In this document: piece after piece, positions 23,701 through 34,198 of the stretch
How the letters are laid out: every line of letters starts with the position of its first letter
Position numbering within the stretch: position 1 is the stretch's first letter
From: Mesostigma viride
Taxonomy: Eukaryota; Streptophyta; Mesostigmatophyceae; Mesostigmatales; Mesostigmataceae
DNA: 64,000 nucleotides
Direction: 5' to 3'
NCBI GenBank assembly: GCA_009746045.1
Contig: RPFO01000097.1
Span: forward strand, 672,146 to 736,145
The notes under the pieces: model-generated
What the model was told of the DNA's origin: nothing
Database searches by the model: none
What the model saw: the letters and a program-made list of their open reading frames with translations, nothing else
Translations under genes and position numbers: made by a program

Positions 23701-23766
23701 GCAATAATCCCGATAATTGGGCATCGACTTGGCATGCGTCATCGTCAGCCGTCCTGAACAGCACAT
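16797..23766 (-). CDS. Large acidic low-complexity protein, about 1,600 aa, function unknown
   Basis: Proposed exons on the minus strand: 23766-23686 (MCCSGRLTMTHAKSMPNYRD..., after an in-frame upstream TGA), 23022-18423, and 16924-16797 (ending MATTWH-stop). Phases match at both junctions, and the long exon has no ATG near its start, which fits an upstream first exon. After a short globular-looking N-terminus (LSPDYIVGWALTDACDLRA, about residues 38-90) come about five degenerate repeats (about 155-380) of an EGA-P-GKKKKK-EAP pattern. Next are Ala/Pro-rich linkers, a long Glu/Asp tract (about 725-1000), an (EGK)n run (about 1080-1125) and a Lys/Ala/Pro-rich tail with SPKRA motifs. Composition suggests a nuclear, chromatin-type protein, but no domain identifies it. 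The last exon is the least certain. Confidence 0.6.
17340..17826. repeat. 12-bp minisatellite, about 40 copies
   Basis: The unit is TCGGGCGTTCAC with A/G and C/T variants (CGAGCGTTCACT, TCGGGCATTCAC). It lies in the putative last intron (18422-16925) of the acidic-protein gene. The period is a multiple of three, so it is open in several frames, but the frames look like repeat translation and not protein. Confidence 0.95.
19735..19860 (-). repeat. 9-bp coding repeat encoding Glu-Gly-Lys
   Basis: Fourteen or so copies of CCTTGCCCT read as (GKE)n on the minus strand inside the long exon. The repeat keeps the frame and has almost no synonymous variation, which suggests recent expansion. Confidence 0.9.
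20110..20935 (-). repeat. Glu/Asp-rich coding low-complexity tract
   Basis: About 270 codons of the long exon are dominated by GAG, GAA and GAT, with a (GAT)n run near 20690-20720. The reading frame stays open on the minus strand. Confidence 0.85.
23195..23255 (+). repeat. Dispersed 65-bp repeat, copy 1
   Basis: GCTACCATGGTCC, GATTCTCC and TGGCCTGCGCTGGTTGTC recur at 44812-44878 and, inverted, at 15467-15535. Here it lies in the intron between the first two proposed exons of the acidic-protein gene, next to short G-rich tandem repeats (23290-23400). Confidence 0.6.
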
Positions 23767-24952
23767 GCAATCGGATTCATGTCACGGCAGCATAGGCAAG
23801 GTTGCATTTCAGCCCACAGCCTGAAGAACGATGCCTGGATATGAAAAACTGGTGATGGGCGACCAATTTCACGTTGTGGATGGAAATTGCAGGGAAAGAC
23901 TGCGGCCTACTACGCAACCAGTTATGGCAGTCCATGTGCGTGGTAGGGCCGCGCAACTACCGACCGCAAAGGTGCCTGGGAACAAAATGCTGCTACAGTC
24001 AACACGCAATACAGGCACGTCAGCGGTATACATTACTTGCAAGGTTGGCGATGGTAACGGTGGTTGGACTGATCAGGAGGATTCTGGTCCCCACACTCGT
24101 CTTCACGAAAAACCTCCACTTCACCGCCCCCGGCCCAATCTTTTCATCTTCTGCGTCCACCATGGTTATTGCATCATGACACCTGCTTATATGAGGTGTC
24201 CCGTGCGCTGGGCAGAACTTCAACCTAAATTTCCTGGGCAGCCATGCCCGGGGTCGCGACTTGTGACCGCTGCGACACTGCTGTAAACCGGACTAGGCAG
24301 GGACTAGGACTAAACATTAGGGAAAACCGCTGGCTACTAGCTGTAGGACTGTAAATCGCGCGGGCTGCACAGCCTGCACTCCTGATGAAGGCGAAGCTAG
24401 CAAATATCTCCCTGGGAACGCAGAACGCTGCAACTCGCGCGAGCGACCAGCTCGCGAGCGGAGGTCCCTGCGCGGCTACACGCGCCGCGCCGGGCCTCCC
24501 ATCAATTTGGCGGGAAGTGGGCCCCTGTTTGGTGGCTGTCGAGAGGTTTCGTCGAGAAAAATTAATGGTGGCACCAGGGTGGCACGATGGTGGCACGAGA
24601 CCAGCGGGGCATTATCGAGTCCTATCGAGTCATACTGTAAGACGAGAGATAAAATATCGACAGTGCCGACGGGCCTCGCAGCCCGAGAAATGGCTGCTTT
24701 GCCGACAGTATAAGCTCGCACTGAGAGCGCAGGAATTTGACGGCATACCTTTTTGCATGCCTGGCACAGCAGCTATGGTACCATCGACGCCTGCAGTTTC
24801 GAAGCGCTAAGTTAATTACCTGGCAGCGGTCATTTTTGAAATTCCCTCGAGCTTTTTTCCTCCATGTCGAGCTGCGAACGCCGCCGCTGTATCTGATTGA
24901 ACTAGAGCAGCTGCTCTTTTTGGCTTCGACGCCCTGCACTGGGTTAATTACG
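23767..24952. promoter_or_regulatory. Divergent intergenic region (acidic-protein gene / MRE11)
   Basis: About 1.2 kb lie between the ATG at 23766 (minus) and the MRE11 ATG at 24953 (plus). No coding exon is recognised. The 24400-24500 part is rich in CGCG, as expected of a CpG-rich promoter. Shared regulation of the two genes is only an inference from position. Confidence 0.4.
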
Positions 24953-27900
24953 ATGGCGAAGGCAGCGATGTCGAACCCACCCGCGAAAGGGGCAGGCCGG
25001 TATGTTAGCCATGCGTATATTTCTGTATCTTGTGCGCATTCCAAGGTACACCGTGTATGAACTGCAGAGCTTGCAATTTCTCTCTTGGACTGCTCGCGTG
25101 CATCTGACAAGACTGTGCTGACATGTTCTAGACACGAAGTTGCCGTTTGCACGCTGTTCCAGTGGTAGATGGAACCTGGGAAAGTGGTGCAATTGGTGCG
25201 CTGACACGCGTGCTGTAGCTGCCTTATCATTCTTCATAGCATGTCTTTAACAGATTGCTTTCAAATTATTCGCTGGAGTGCGAGTGTGAACTAGATTTTC
25301 AGCACGTGCTCATTGTGTGCATGTGCGCATCCGAAAGGCCGGGTTTTATTTGAAAAGCGGTGAAGCTTGGCGGTGCACCTCTGCAAATTGCATTCACATA
25401 ATCTTGTATGCTTGCGTTTTCTTTTCTGTCCTCTGCGGCTTCTTGGGATTAGCTGGACATCGTGCCTAGTCAACTGGCCTGGTTGCAATCTCAAATCAGG
25501 TTCCGACGTGGCACCATAAATCGGATCGCTTACTTTCCAAATTATATTGTACCGTTGCTTGGAACCTGGCCAGGTTAGGGAATCTGTCTTGGAACAAGAT
25601 CGAAGCATTGGATCGTATTTGATGGTGCATCTACCATAAAGGTAGTCAGACCCTGGGTAAATGGGACAACTACTTCCGCATCAAATATATACGAAAGCAT
25701 TGACCAATACATATGAATGATTGGATCTTCCATTCTGTCTGAATAAACGCTTGGACACACATGCCTCCCCCCCTGGCTGCCCCCCTGTGTGCCCCCCCCC
25801 CTGCGTGCGCCAGGGAGGAGGACAACATCCTGCGTATCCTCATCGCTACCGACAACCACCTGGGGTACCTGGAGAAGGACGAGCGGCGGCGCGACGACTC
25901 GTTCCGAACGATGGAGGAGATCCTAAAGATAGCCACGCGCGAACAGGTGGGTAAGGCGCTGAAGATAGCCACGCGCGAACAGGTGGGTAGGATCTGCATG
26001 CAGCAATCTTTTTTACTGTTTTCGTTGTTAGTGGAGCCATTGATCCAGGGACATGCTACACGGGGCGTCCTGTGTTTGGCGGTGGATGTGAATGCGGTGA
26101 TGTGTGTGGTTGTGTGTGTGTGGTTGTGGTTGTGCGTGTGTTTGTGTGTGTGTGTGTAGTTGTGGGCGGGGGCGGAGGCGAGAGCGGCGGCGGGGGCGGG
26201 GGCGGGGGCGGGGGCGGGGGGGGCCGGGGGCGGGGGGGCGGGGGGGGGGGGGGGGGCGGGGCGGGGGCGGGGGCGGGGGCGGGGGCGGGGGCGGGGGCGG
26301 GGGCGGGGGCGGGGATGGGTGGCGTGTGTGTGTGTCTGTGTGTGTGTGTGTGCCGTTGTGGTCGTGGTCGTGTGTGTGTGTCCCTATTGCCACGGCCCCA
26401 CCGCACATGCGCACGCAGGTGGACCTGCTGCTGCTGGCCGGCGACCTGTTCCACGAAAACAAGCCAACGCGCGCCACGCTCGTGCGCACGATCGAGCTTT
26501 TCCGGCGCTACGTGCTGACCAACCGGCCGGTGCGCTTCGCGGTTGTCAGCGACCAGAGCCAGAACTTTGAGAACCGGTACGGGGGGGGGGGGGTTCTTGA
26601 GGAGGGGAGCAAATGGAAAGGGGGGGGGTGAGGAGGTGTCTGGAGGGGGGAAAAGGAGAATTGCGGAGGGAGCGCAACCGGCACGGGGGGGTTGGTGGAA
26701 GATGGGTGAGGGGGGTATGACAACCGTATGGGGGGGGGGAAGGAGGGGTCAGGAGGATGTGGGAGGGGTACGGGGGGGCGAGGGAGGAGGGGCAAGGGGG
26801 GGGAGAGGGAGGAGGGGTAAGGGAGGACGAGAATTGATACCGGAAGGGGGTGGGGGTGGGGGTGGGGGTGAGGATGACGGATTACTGGTCCTAAATCAGG
26901 CATGTGGGGGACGACAACAACTATGCGTGTGGGGGGAGGGGAAGATGCAGAAGGCTTGTGAGAGGCCGGATACCCCCCCCTTGTTGATCGCCAGTCGTCA
27001 CGTCTCACGACCAGGGCGTGGACGATGAGGGCCCGGTTGGCTTGTGGGGGACAAACGCGTTGCTCAGAGGCTTGTTGGGGGGGGGGAGGGGCGTGCATGT
27101 GGCATGAGGGCGTCTATCTGGCACGTTCTTACTGCACGCGCTCCCCACACTGCTCGCCCGCATTTTCTATTGGCGCGTTGTCTGCTCCTTGTTTGCATGA
27201 CACGCCTCATCCCTGGTGTAACTCTTGGGTCCCCTGGCCATGTGTTTGCGTGCGTGCCTGCTTGCATTGGCCACCATCATGCGGGCGCGCCCCAGCTTTG
27301 GCCTGGTGAACTACGAGGACCCAAACTTCAACGTGGGCCTGCCCGTGTTCTCCATCCACGGCAACCACGACGACCCGACCGGCGCGGTAGGTGGAGCCCT
27401 GTGCATCCACCCACCCACCCACCCACCCACCCACCCACCCACCCACCCACCCACCCACCCACTCACCCACCCACCCACCCACCCACCCACCCACCCACCC
27501 ACCCACCCACCCACCCACCCGCCCGCCGCGCCGCCCGCCCGCCCGCCCGCCGCGCCCGCCCGCCCGCCGCCCGCCCCCCGCCGCCGCCCGCCCGCCCACC
27601 CACCCACCCACCCACCCACCCGCCCGCCGGCCCGCCCGCCCACCCACCTGCCCACAGGCCCGCTCGGTTCCACTACACCCACACGCAGCTCGCACATGCA
27701 CGCAGCCAGTAGCTCAGGTGCAACCATGTCGAAAGTTGTGTATCCATGTCGAAATTTTTTTCGTTAGTGATGCACAACAAGACATCAACACCTTCTAAGT
27801 GGTCTAGGGACTAGCAGCCGTTTTACATGCAAGCCGTCTTGCTGACTAGGGAGTTAGCCAGTTTCAATGATGGTGCTCCACCCCCCTACGTTGATACATC

Positions 27901-30900
27901 CAACCTGACTCCCTCGGTGGTCAAGGCCCCCAGCTGATACCTGCCTCTTCTTAGGCCCCGCACTTCAAGCTCGCACTGCAACGAACTCAACTCCTCACCC
28001 CTCACCCACATGCCTTGGCCCCCCTCCCCCCAAAAACACCTTGCAGGAGAATTTGTCCGCCATGGACATCATGGCGGCGTGCAACCTGATCAACTACTTT
28101 GGGAAGTGCGGTGTGTCCGGCAAGAACGTGGGCGAGGTGGTCATCCGCCCCATCCTGCTCAAGAAGGTAAGGGGGTGCACCTCTACCATGCTGTGTGTTC
28201 AAGAGATGGCCAGGCAGGGCCAGGAAAGGAAAGGAAAGATGGTTGGTTGGTTGTGTGTGTGGGGGGGGGGGTCTATAAGTCTTATACGTAACCAGCACAG
28301 TGCACCACTACCTTGCCAGAGCTCTGCTTACCACTACCTTGCATCCTTGCTGCAGGCAGCGGTAAGGATCTCTGACATCCCGTGACTGAGTATCACCAGT
28401 TCCTGTCACAGCCCTGCACGGATGCGCATCCTTGCAGAGCCCGTGACTGGCCTACTGGCCTCAATTTAGTCACAGGACCATCGCGTCCTCAGCCTCCGTG
28501 GACCTTAGTCACGTGATGGTCCAGGCTAAGCCTGTGCAGGCCCTGCCTGCCACGTGTCCTGTCCACTGAGACCTCGGAGTGCACTGCCGCCGCCGCCGGT
28601 CGGCAGTACTTCGGGACCTGATAACAGCCACGTCCCTTGTCTGTTTCAGGCAGTCAGCACGGCATGAGAAAGGTCTCCTCACCCTGCATCCAACTAGCAC
28701 ATTGGTGTCCCAATATGCTAACTTTGGGGGGGGGTCTATAAGTCATAAACGGTGGGGGGCGTCACCACTACATGTGTAGGGACATGGGCTTTTCTGGAGG
28801 GCCAAGGGGGGGGGGGCCCGGCGAAATCGTCTGGCCCAGTGACATATCAGGCGGCATGTCTTCACCTGATGGCATACCTGAGGTGGGGTAAAGGAGCACA
28901 GCTCAGTGGTGACAAATCGCTGCATTAGAAATCGAGTAGTACATCGCGACAAAGCGGCGACGGCGCAGGAGCGGGTAGCCATGCCTATCCAACAAGAGCA
29001 GCTATCGCCGCGCTCCTCTGTAGTATCAGCCCGATCAGCCCGCGACCCTGTTGCTTTGTTTTGCAACAATTTTCCTGCGCTGCTTCCTCTGGGCTGGAGG
29101 CGCCAGCAGAAAGTGCTTCCTGCCGGCACGCATCCGACGCGTCTGCTGCCCCCCTCCTTGTTTCCCTGCGTCCACCCCTCACGCATGACTCTCATGCACC
29201 CCCCTTGCTTGAACCCTGGCAGGGCACCTCCCACGTGGCGCTCTATGGGCTGGGCAACATCAGGGATGAGCGGCTGCGGCACATGTTCGAGGTGAGGGGC
29301 GCTCTGTGCTATATTTAGCACCTTTTGTGGGTGTGGTGAGGAGAGGCTGCGGCACAGGTTCCTTGTTTACTGGGTGAGGGCCGCGCTGTGTCGTACTTAG
29401 CACCTTTTGTTGGTGTGGTGAGGAGCGGCTGCAGCGCATGTTGACGTAGCGGATGAGAGCAGCATCCACATCTTCGCCTTTGCTTGCGGTGATGTGGTAT
29501 CCTTGTTGTGTTGGGAGGGTCCGTGTGTTGGGTATGTCCGTGTGTAGGGCATGTGAGCAACCTTCTGTCAGCGCAGCTCAGTCACAAGCTGGTCACAAGC
29601 ATTGGCGGTGTCATCTTTTTTTCTTGGAGTAGCGGCGGCATGTTCTTGAGTAGCGGCAGCATGGGTGCATGTCCAACCAGCGCAGCATGCACTGCCGCAG
29701 CCTGGCCCGAGCAGGCTTGGCCTTCTTTTGGTGGGTTTGGGGGGGGGAGCAGCCAAAGGGCTGGCTGCCAAAGTTTTCCTTGTGAAATGATCAGGCACCC
29801 GCTTGTAAAACTGTTCAGGCATCGGCTTTGCTCGCTTGGTCGCTGCTGCAGCTTTGGCTTAGCGGTTGCTGTGAGGCATGCACCCAATGCTGCATGAAAT
29901 GTGGCACCCAACGCGGCATTGCCATCCTCGCTGTCACTAACAACCAAAACTCGGGCAATGCCTGGCGGGGCGTGGGCTGGGCATGGGGCCTGCTGGGTGA
30001 ATGCCTTGGCTGGGCGGGGCGGGGCGGGGCGGGGCGGGGCTCTGCCTGTGGCGCGCTTGGTTGTGTATATGAGTCCCTGTTGGGTCGGTGACACTGCCAG
30101 ACGCAAGGGCAGGTCAAGTGGTCGCGCCCCGCCTCGGGCACAGGCCCCAACGCGCCGGAGTGGTTCAACATGTTTGTGCTGCACCAGAACCGGTGGGTAG
30201 GACAAGGGGGGGGCGCATATCCCATATTTGTGCTGCACCAGAACCGGTGGGTAGGACAAGGGGGGGCGCATATCCCATGTCTGTGCTGCACCAGAACCAG
30301 TGGGGAGGATGAGGGGGGGGGCAGGACAAGTGGGTGGGTAGGACAGGGGGGGGGGGAGGGCGGAAGGGGGGCCAAATAAGCGGGGGGACAGGACAAGGGG
30401 GGGGGAGGACAAGGGGGAGGTGTGTGGTATAAGTACTACAGGATGGTATCGAGCTGCCTAAGTTCCGAACTGCTTTGCCAAACTACGAAACGTCCTACAA
30501 GCGTTTATAAAGGAGAAAACGGCTGGTTTGTCGGCCTACTTTTTTCACAGTGTGCTGTCATATGCAAGTCATCGTGGAGGGGCCTCATCTGCCTGGTATG
30601 ACTTTGCCATGGCTGCTGTAGAATGCCAGGGGCGGAAAATTTCAGCGCGGGTTAACCCCGCCAAAGCGCAGCAATGGACAGAACCAATCAAAAGGTGCCG
30701 TAGAGGAACAGACCTTGATTGCCCCATGGACTTCTTGTGGCTGCATACCCTACTCCTGAGCTATCTGAAGCATCTTCAGGAGGAACATACCCTACTCCTG
30801 AGCTATCTGAAGCATCTTCAGGAGGAACATACCCTACTCCTGAGCTATCTGAAGCATCTTCAGGAGGAACATACCCTACTCCTGAGCTTTCTGAAGCATC

Positions 30901-33900
30901 TTCAGGAGGAACAGGGTCTTGTCTTCGAGTGAGCGTACTGCGACGCATCTTTTCTACCACAGATAATCTCCTTTTTCCGTGCGAGGAGCGTCAACCCCTT
31001 TTTCCTGAACCGTGACGACACGCAGCGGCAGTGCGACACTTACCCCGCCTACACGCGATGAACATCCAAAAATATTTGACATGGTATCGGAGGTCTTGCT
31101 GGTCATGGTATGCTGCAACAAATATTTTAGAAACTGTATTGACCAGATTCTCTCTTTACATCCAATCACCCTGAAATTCACTAGGTGTTGGAGTAGAGCT
31201 CCGGATTTGGAAGCCAGAGTCTTGGAGAACAAAATGAGGCAATTTCAAATATACAATCCGCACTTTTATTATCCAAATATACCCAGCTAGCGGCCTTAGT
31301 TACAGGCCAGCTGGCTACTCAAGTACAATGCTTGAATGTGCAAAGGAGCGACCAAAAGACTTAAGGCTACGTTGCCCTTGTGAGGCAAGTCACGACGTAC
31401 GAATGGTCGGCCGTCCGATAGGAGCGGCGCAGCACAGTTCGTCGGATGCAGGCATGCATGCATAGGAAAAATCATACGTGGCAATTAGTCTAGGTCTAGT
31501 GAGTAGCGCCGCGCCAAGTACTCTGCCACTTATGTCTGATTTCTTTCCTTGGGCGGCGGCTACTCAGGCTCAACACTTAGCCGTTGGAAAATTAAAACGG
31601 CCCGGCGCGGCGCCAGGACAAAGCGCCACAAAGATATGGGCATCACTCATACTGAATGTCATGCCCATGTAAACAAAGGCTAAAAATGTCTCGTGCGGCT
31701 TGTTACAGCGGTACCGCCGGATGTCCAAATTATGTAAACGACAAACAGTGCCCCAAGCCTAAGCTATTAATTTAATTAGGCCAGAACTTAGGCGTCTGGT
31801 GGGTGCCATTAAGTAGCGATGCTACCCACCCCTCTGCATACTAATATACTTGGCCATAATCAATTTAGTTAGCCATTAGGGCATAACCCTGCTTACTTTG
31901 ACAGGCAGGACAAGGGGGGGGGGGCAGGACAAGTAGTGGGTCGGTAGGCTGGGTGGTTGGCGGTGGTGTCGTATGTGTATGCCACATGACGTGCGCACAG
32001 GGTGGGCAAGTGGGTGAGCAGGGGTTGGGGCATCGGGTTTTATGGATGGGAAATGATGGCTTAAGGTTGAGGGCTTACCCATACCGCGCGTTGGTGTCTA
32101 TTGACAAGGATGTGCATGCCCCGTGGCTTCCATGCACAGTCAAACCCTGGGCAACGGTTGTATCGTCCCAGCTGCATGTATTACGTGACCCTTTGTACCA
32201 GCACAGTTGCTTAGCTAACCTGCGGGGGAGTGTGGCTCTAGTTTCTCACCCACGCCCAACCACCCATCCCCTCACCTATGTAATAAGATCCTTGAAGGCT
32301 TGCCTCCGTGTTCTGCCCCCGTCAGTAAATTTGAGGTAACACCATCAACCCCCCGTGCCTCTGTCCCTCTTCCCCTTTCCCGACCCCGACTCCTTGCCCC
32401 TTGCCTCTGCCCCTTCCCTCCCCACCCGCCCACCCCCCACCCCACCCCCGCCAGGGTGCACCACGTGACCAACAAATGCATCAGCGAGCGCTACCTGGCA
32501 AAGTTCCTGGACTTTGTTGTGTGGGGCCACGAGCACGAGTGCCGCGTGGAGCCGGAGCCCAGCAGCGAGAACGCATGCGATTTTGTGATCACCCAGCCAG
32601 GTAGCAGTGTCGCCACCTCGCTGATTGAAGGGGAGGCCAAGCGCAAGCACGTGCTGCTGCTCAAGGTCAAGGTAGGAAAGGGAGGGGGGGGAGGGGGGGA
32701 GGGGGGGGAGGGGGGGAGGGGGGAGGGGGGAGGGGGGGAGGGGGGGGAGGGGGGGAGGGGGAGGGGGGGGGGGGGGAGGGGGGGGAGGGGGGGAGGGGGG
32801 GGAGGGGGGGGGGGGAGGGGGGAGGGGGGGGAGGGGGGGGCTCTATCCTGAGATCAAGATGAGGGGATACACCCTCCCCGCATACGAGCCGTATTTATAT
32901 AGTCAAGGTGAGGGGGGGGTTGCAGTTCCACTTCAGTGCATTTGACTGCCGTGGAGGGGTGGTAGTATTAGAGGAGACGGCAGGGACCGTTGCATGGTGT
33001 GCAAGGTGCGGCATGCAGGATAGATAGGAGCGATAGATAGGAGCGATAGATAGGAGTGATAGACAGGAGTGATAGATAGGAGCCACCAGGTGTAGTAAGC
33101 ACTGCCTAGACCGCGCTGCATGGAGGTACGGATGGCTCTATGTTGACACTTTATAGCAGATAGGTGAATGTACCCACTGGAATAGTATTTTTTGTTAAGA
33201 TGTGTTGATTCAGGTGTCCTACGAATATCATGCTGTATTCCTACCAGGCTCTCATCGTGCGCAATGTCCTCCTTGCGCGTATATCTAACAAGATCTTGAT
33301 GCCCCGGCCCCTCAGGCCTGGACTAGCTTGTGCAGGACATACCCGGTGTCCCAACGGAGCAAACCAGTTCCACCCAAGCTCAAACATTCTTGTTCATGCG
33401 CGCCATGTAGGGCCTGGACTAGCAGACATGCAACATCCCCCATTTTACTTTATGCCGCTTGACTAATTCATTATGCTGATTGGTTATGCTATTGAACCAT
33501 GCTCGCACAGGGCTTGGACTACCAGACGCGCAACATACCCCTGGAGACGGTCCGCCCCTTTGAGCACGAGAGCATCGTGCTGGCCGACCTGCCCGAGCTG
33601 GCGGCCCCAACGGGGGGCACCGGGACAGGTGGCGGCAGGGCGCGCGACGTGCTGAGCAAGGCGGTGGAGGACAAGGTCTCCCGCGCGCTGGAGGAGAAGG
33701 TGGAGGCGATGATTGAGAGGGCGACAGCTGGCGCCAAGACGGACGACCTGCCGCTTATTCGGCTGCGGGTGAGGCAGCGCGGCGTGGCAGCGCGGGAGTT
33801 TGATGGGGGCAGGGGTGCAGGGGGAGGGGGGGAGGGGTGAAGGGTGAATGGCGCAGAGGCATAGTGCATCGGGTGCGGGGCGCTTGGAAATCATAGTGGT

Positions 33901-34166
33901 GAGGGTGTGGGAGCTCCCAGCGCCCTGGTTGCCCTGCTTCCAGTGGGGGGCCTACCCCTATCTGTCCGCGGTTGGTGCCCCTTGCCCCCACTGCCTGCTG
34001 GCTGTCTCATTTGGTGCGGCGAGTGGACCCGCCTTGTGCAGGGCCCCACATAAGCCCACCGGATGGGGGGGGGAGGGGGGGGGGGGGGGGGGGGAGGGGG
34101 GGGGGGGGGGGGGGAGGGGGGGAGGGGGGGGAGGGGGGGGAGGGGGGGAGGGGGGGGGAGGGGGGG

Positions 34167-34198
<32 letters not shown>

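Noticed and set aside
27405-27655. Interstitial telomere array
   Set aside because: The unit is CCCA/CCCG, not the plant-type CCCTAAA or the green-algal CCCTAAAA.
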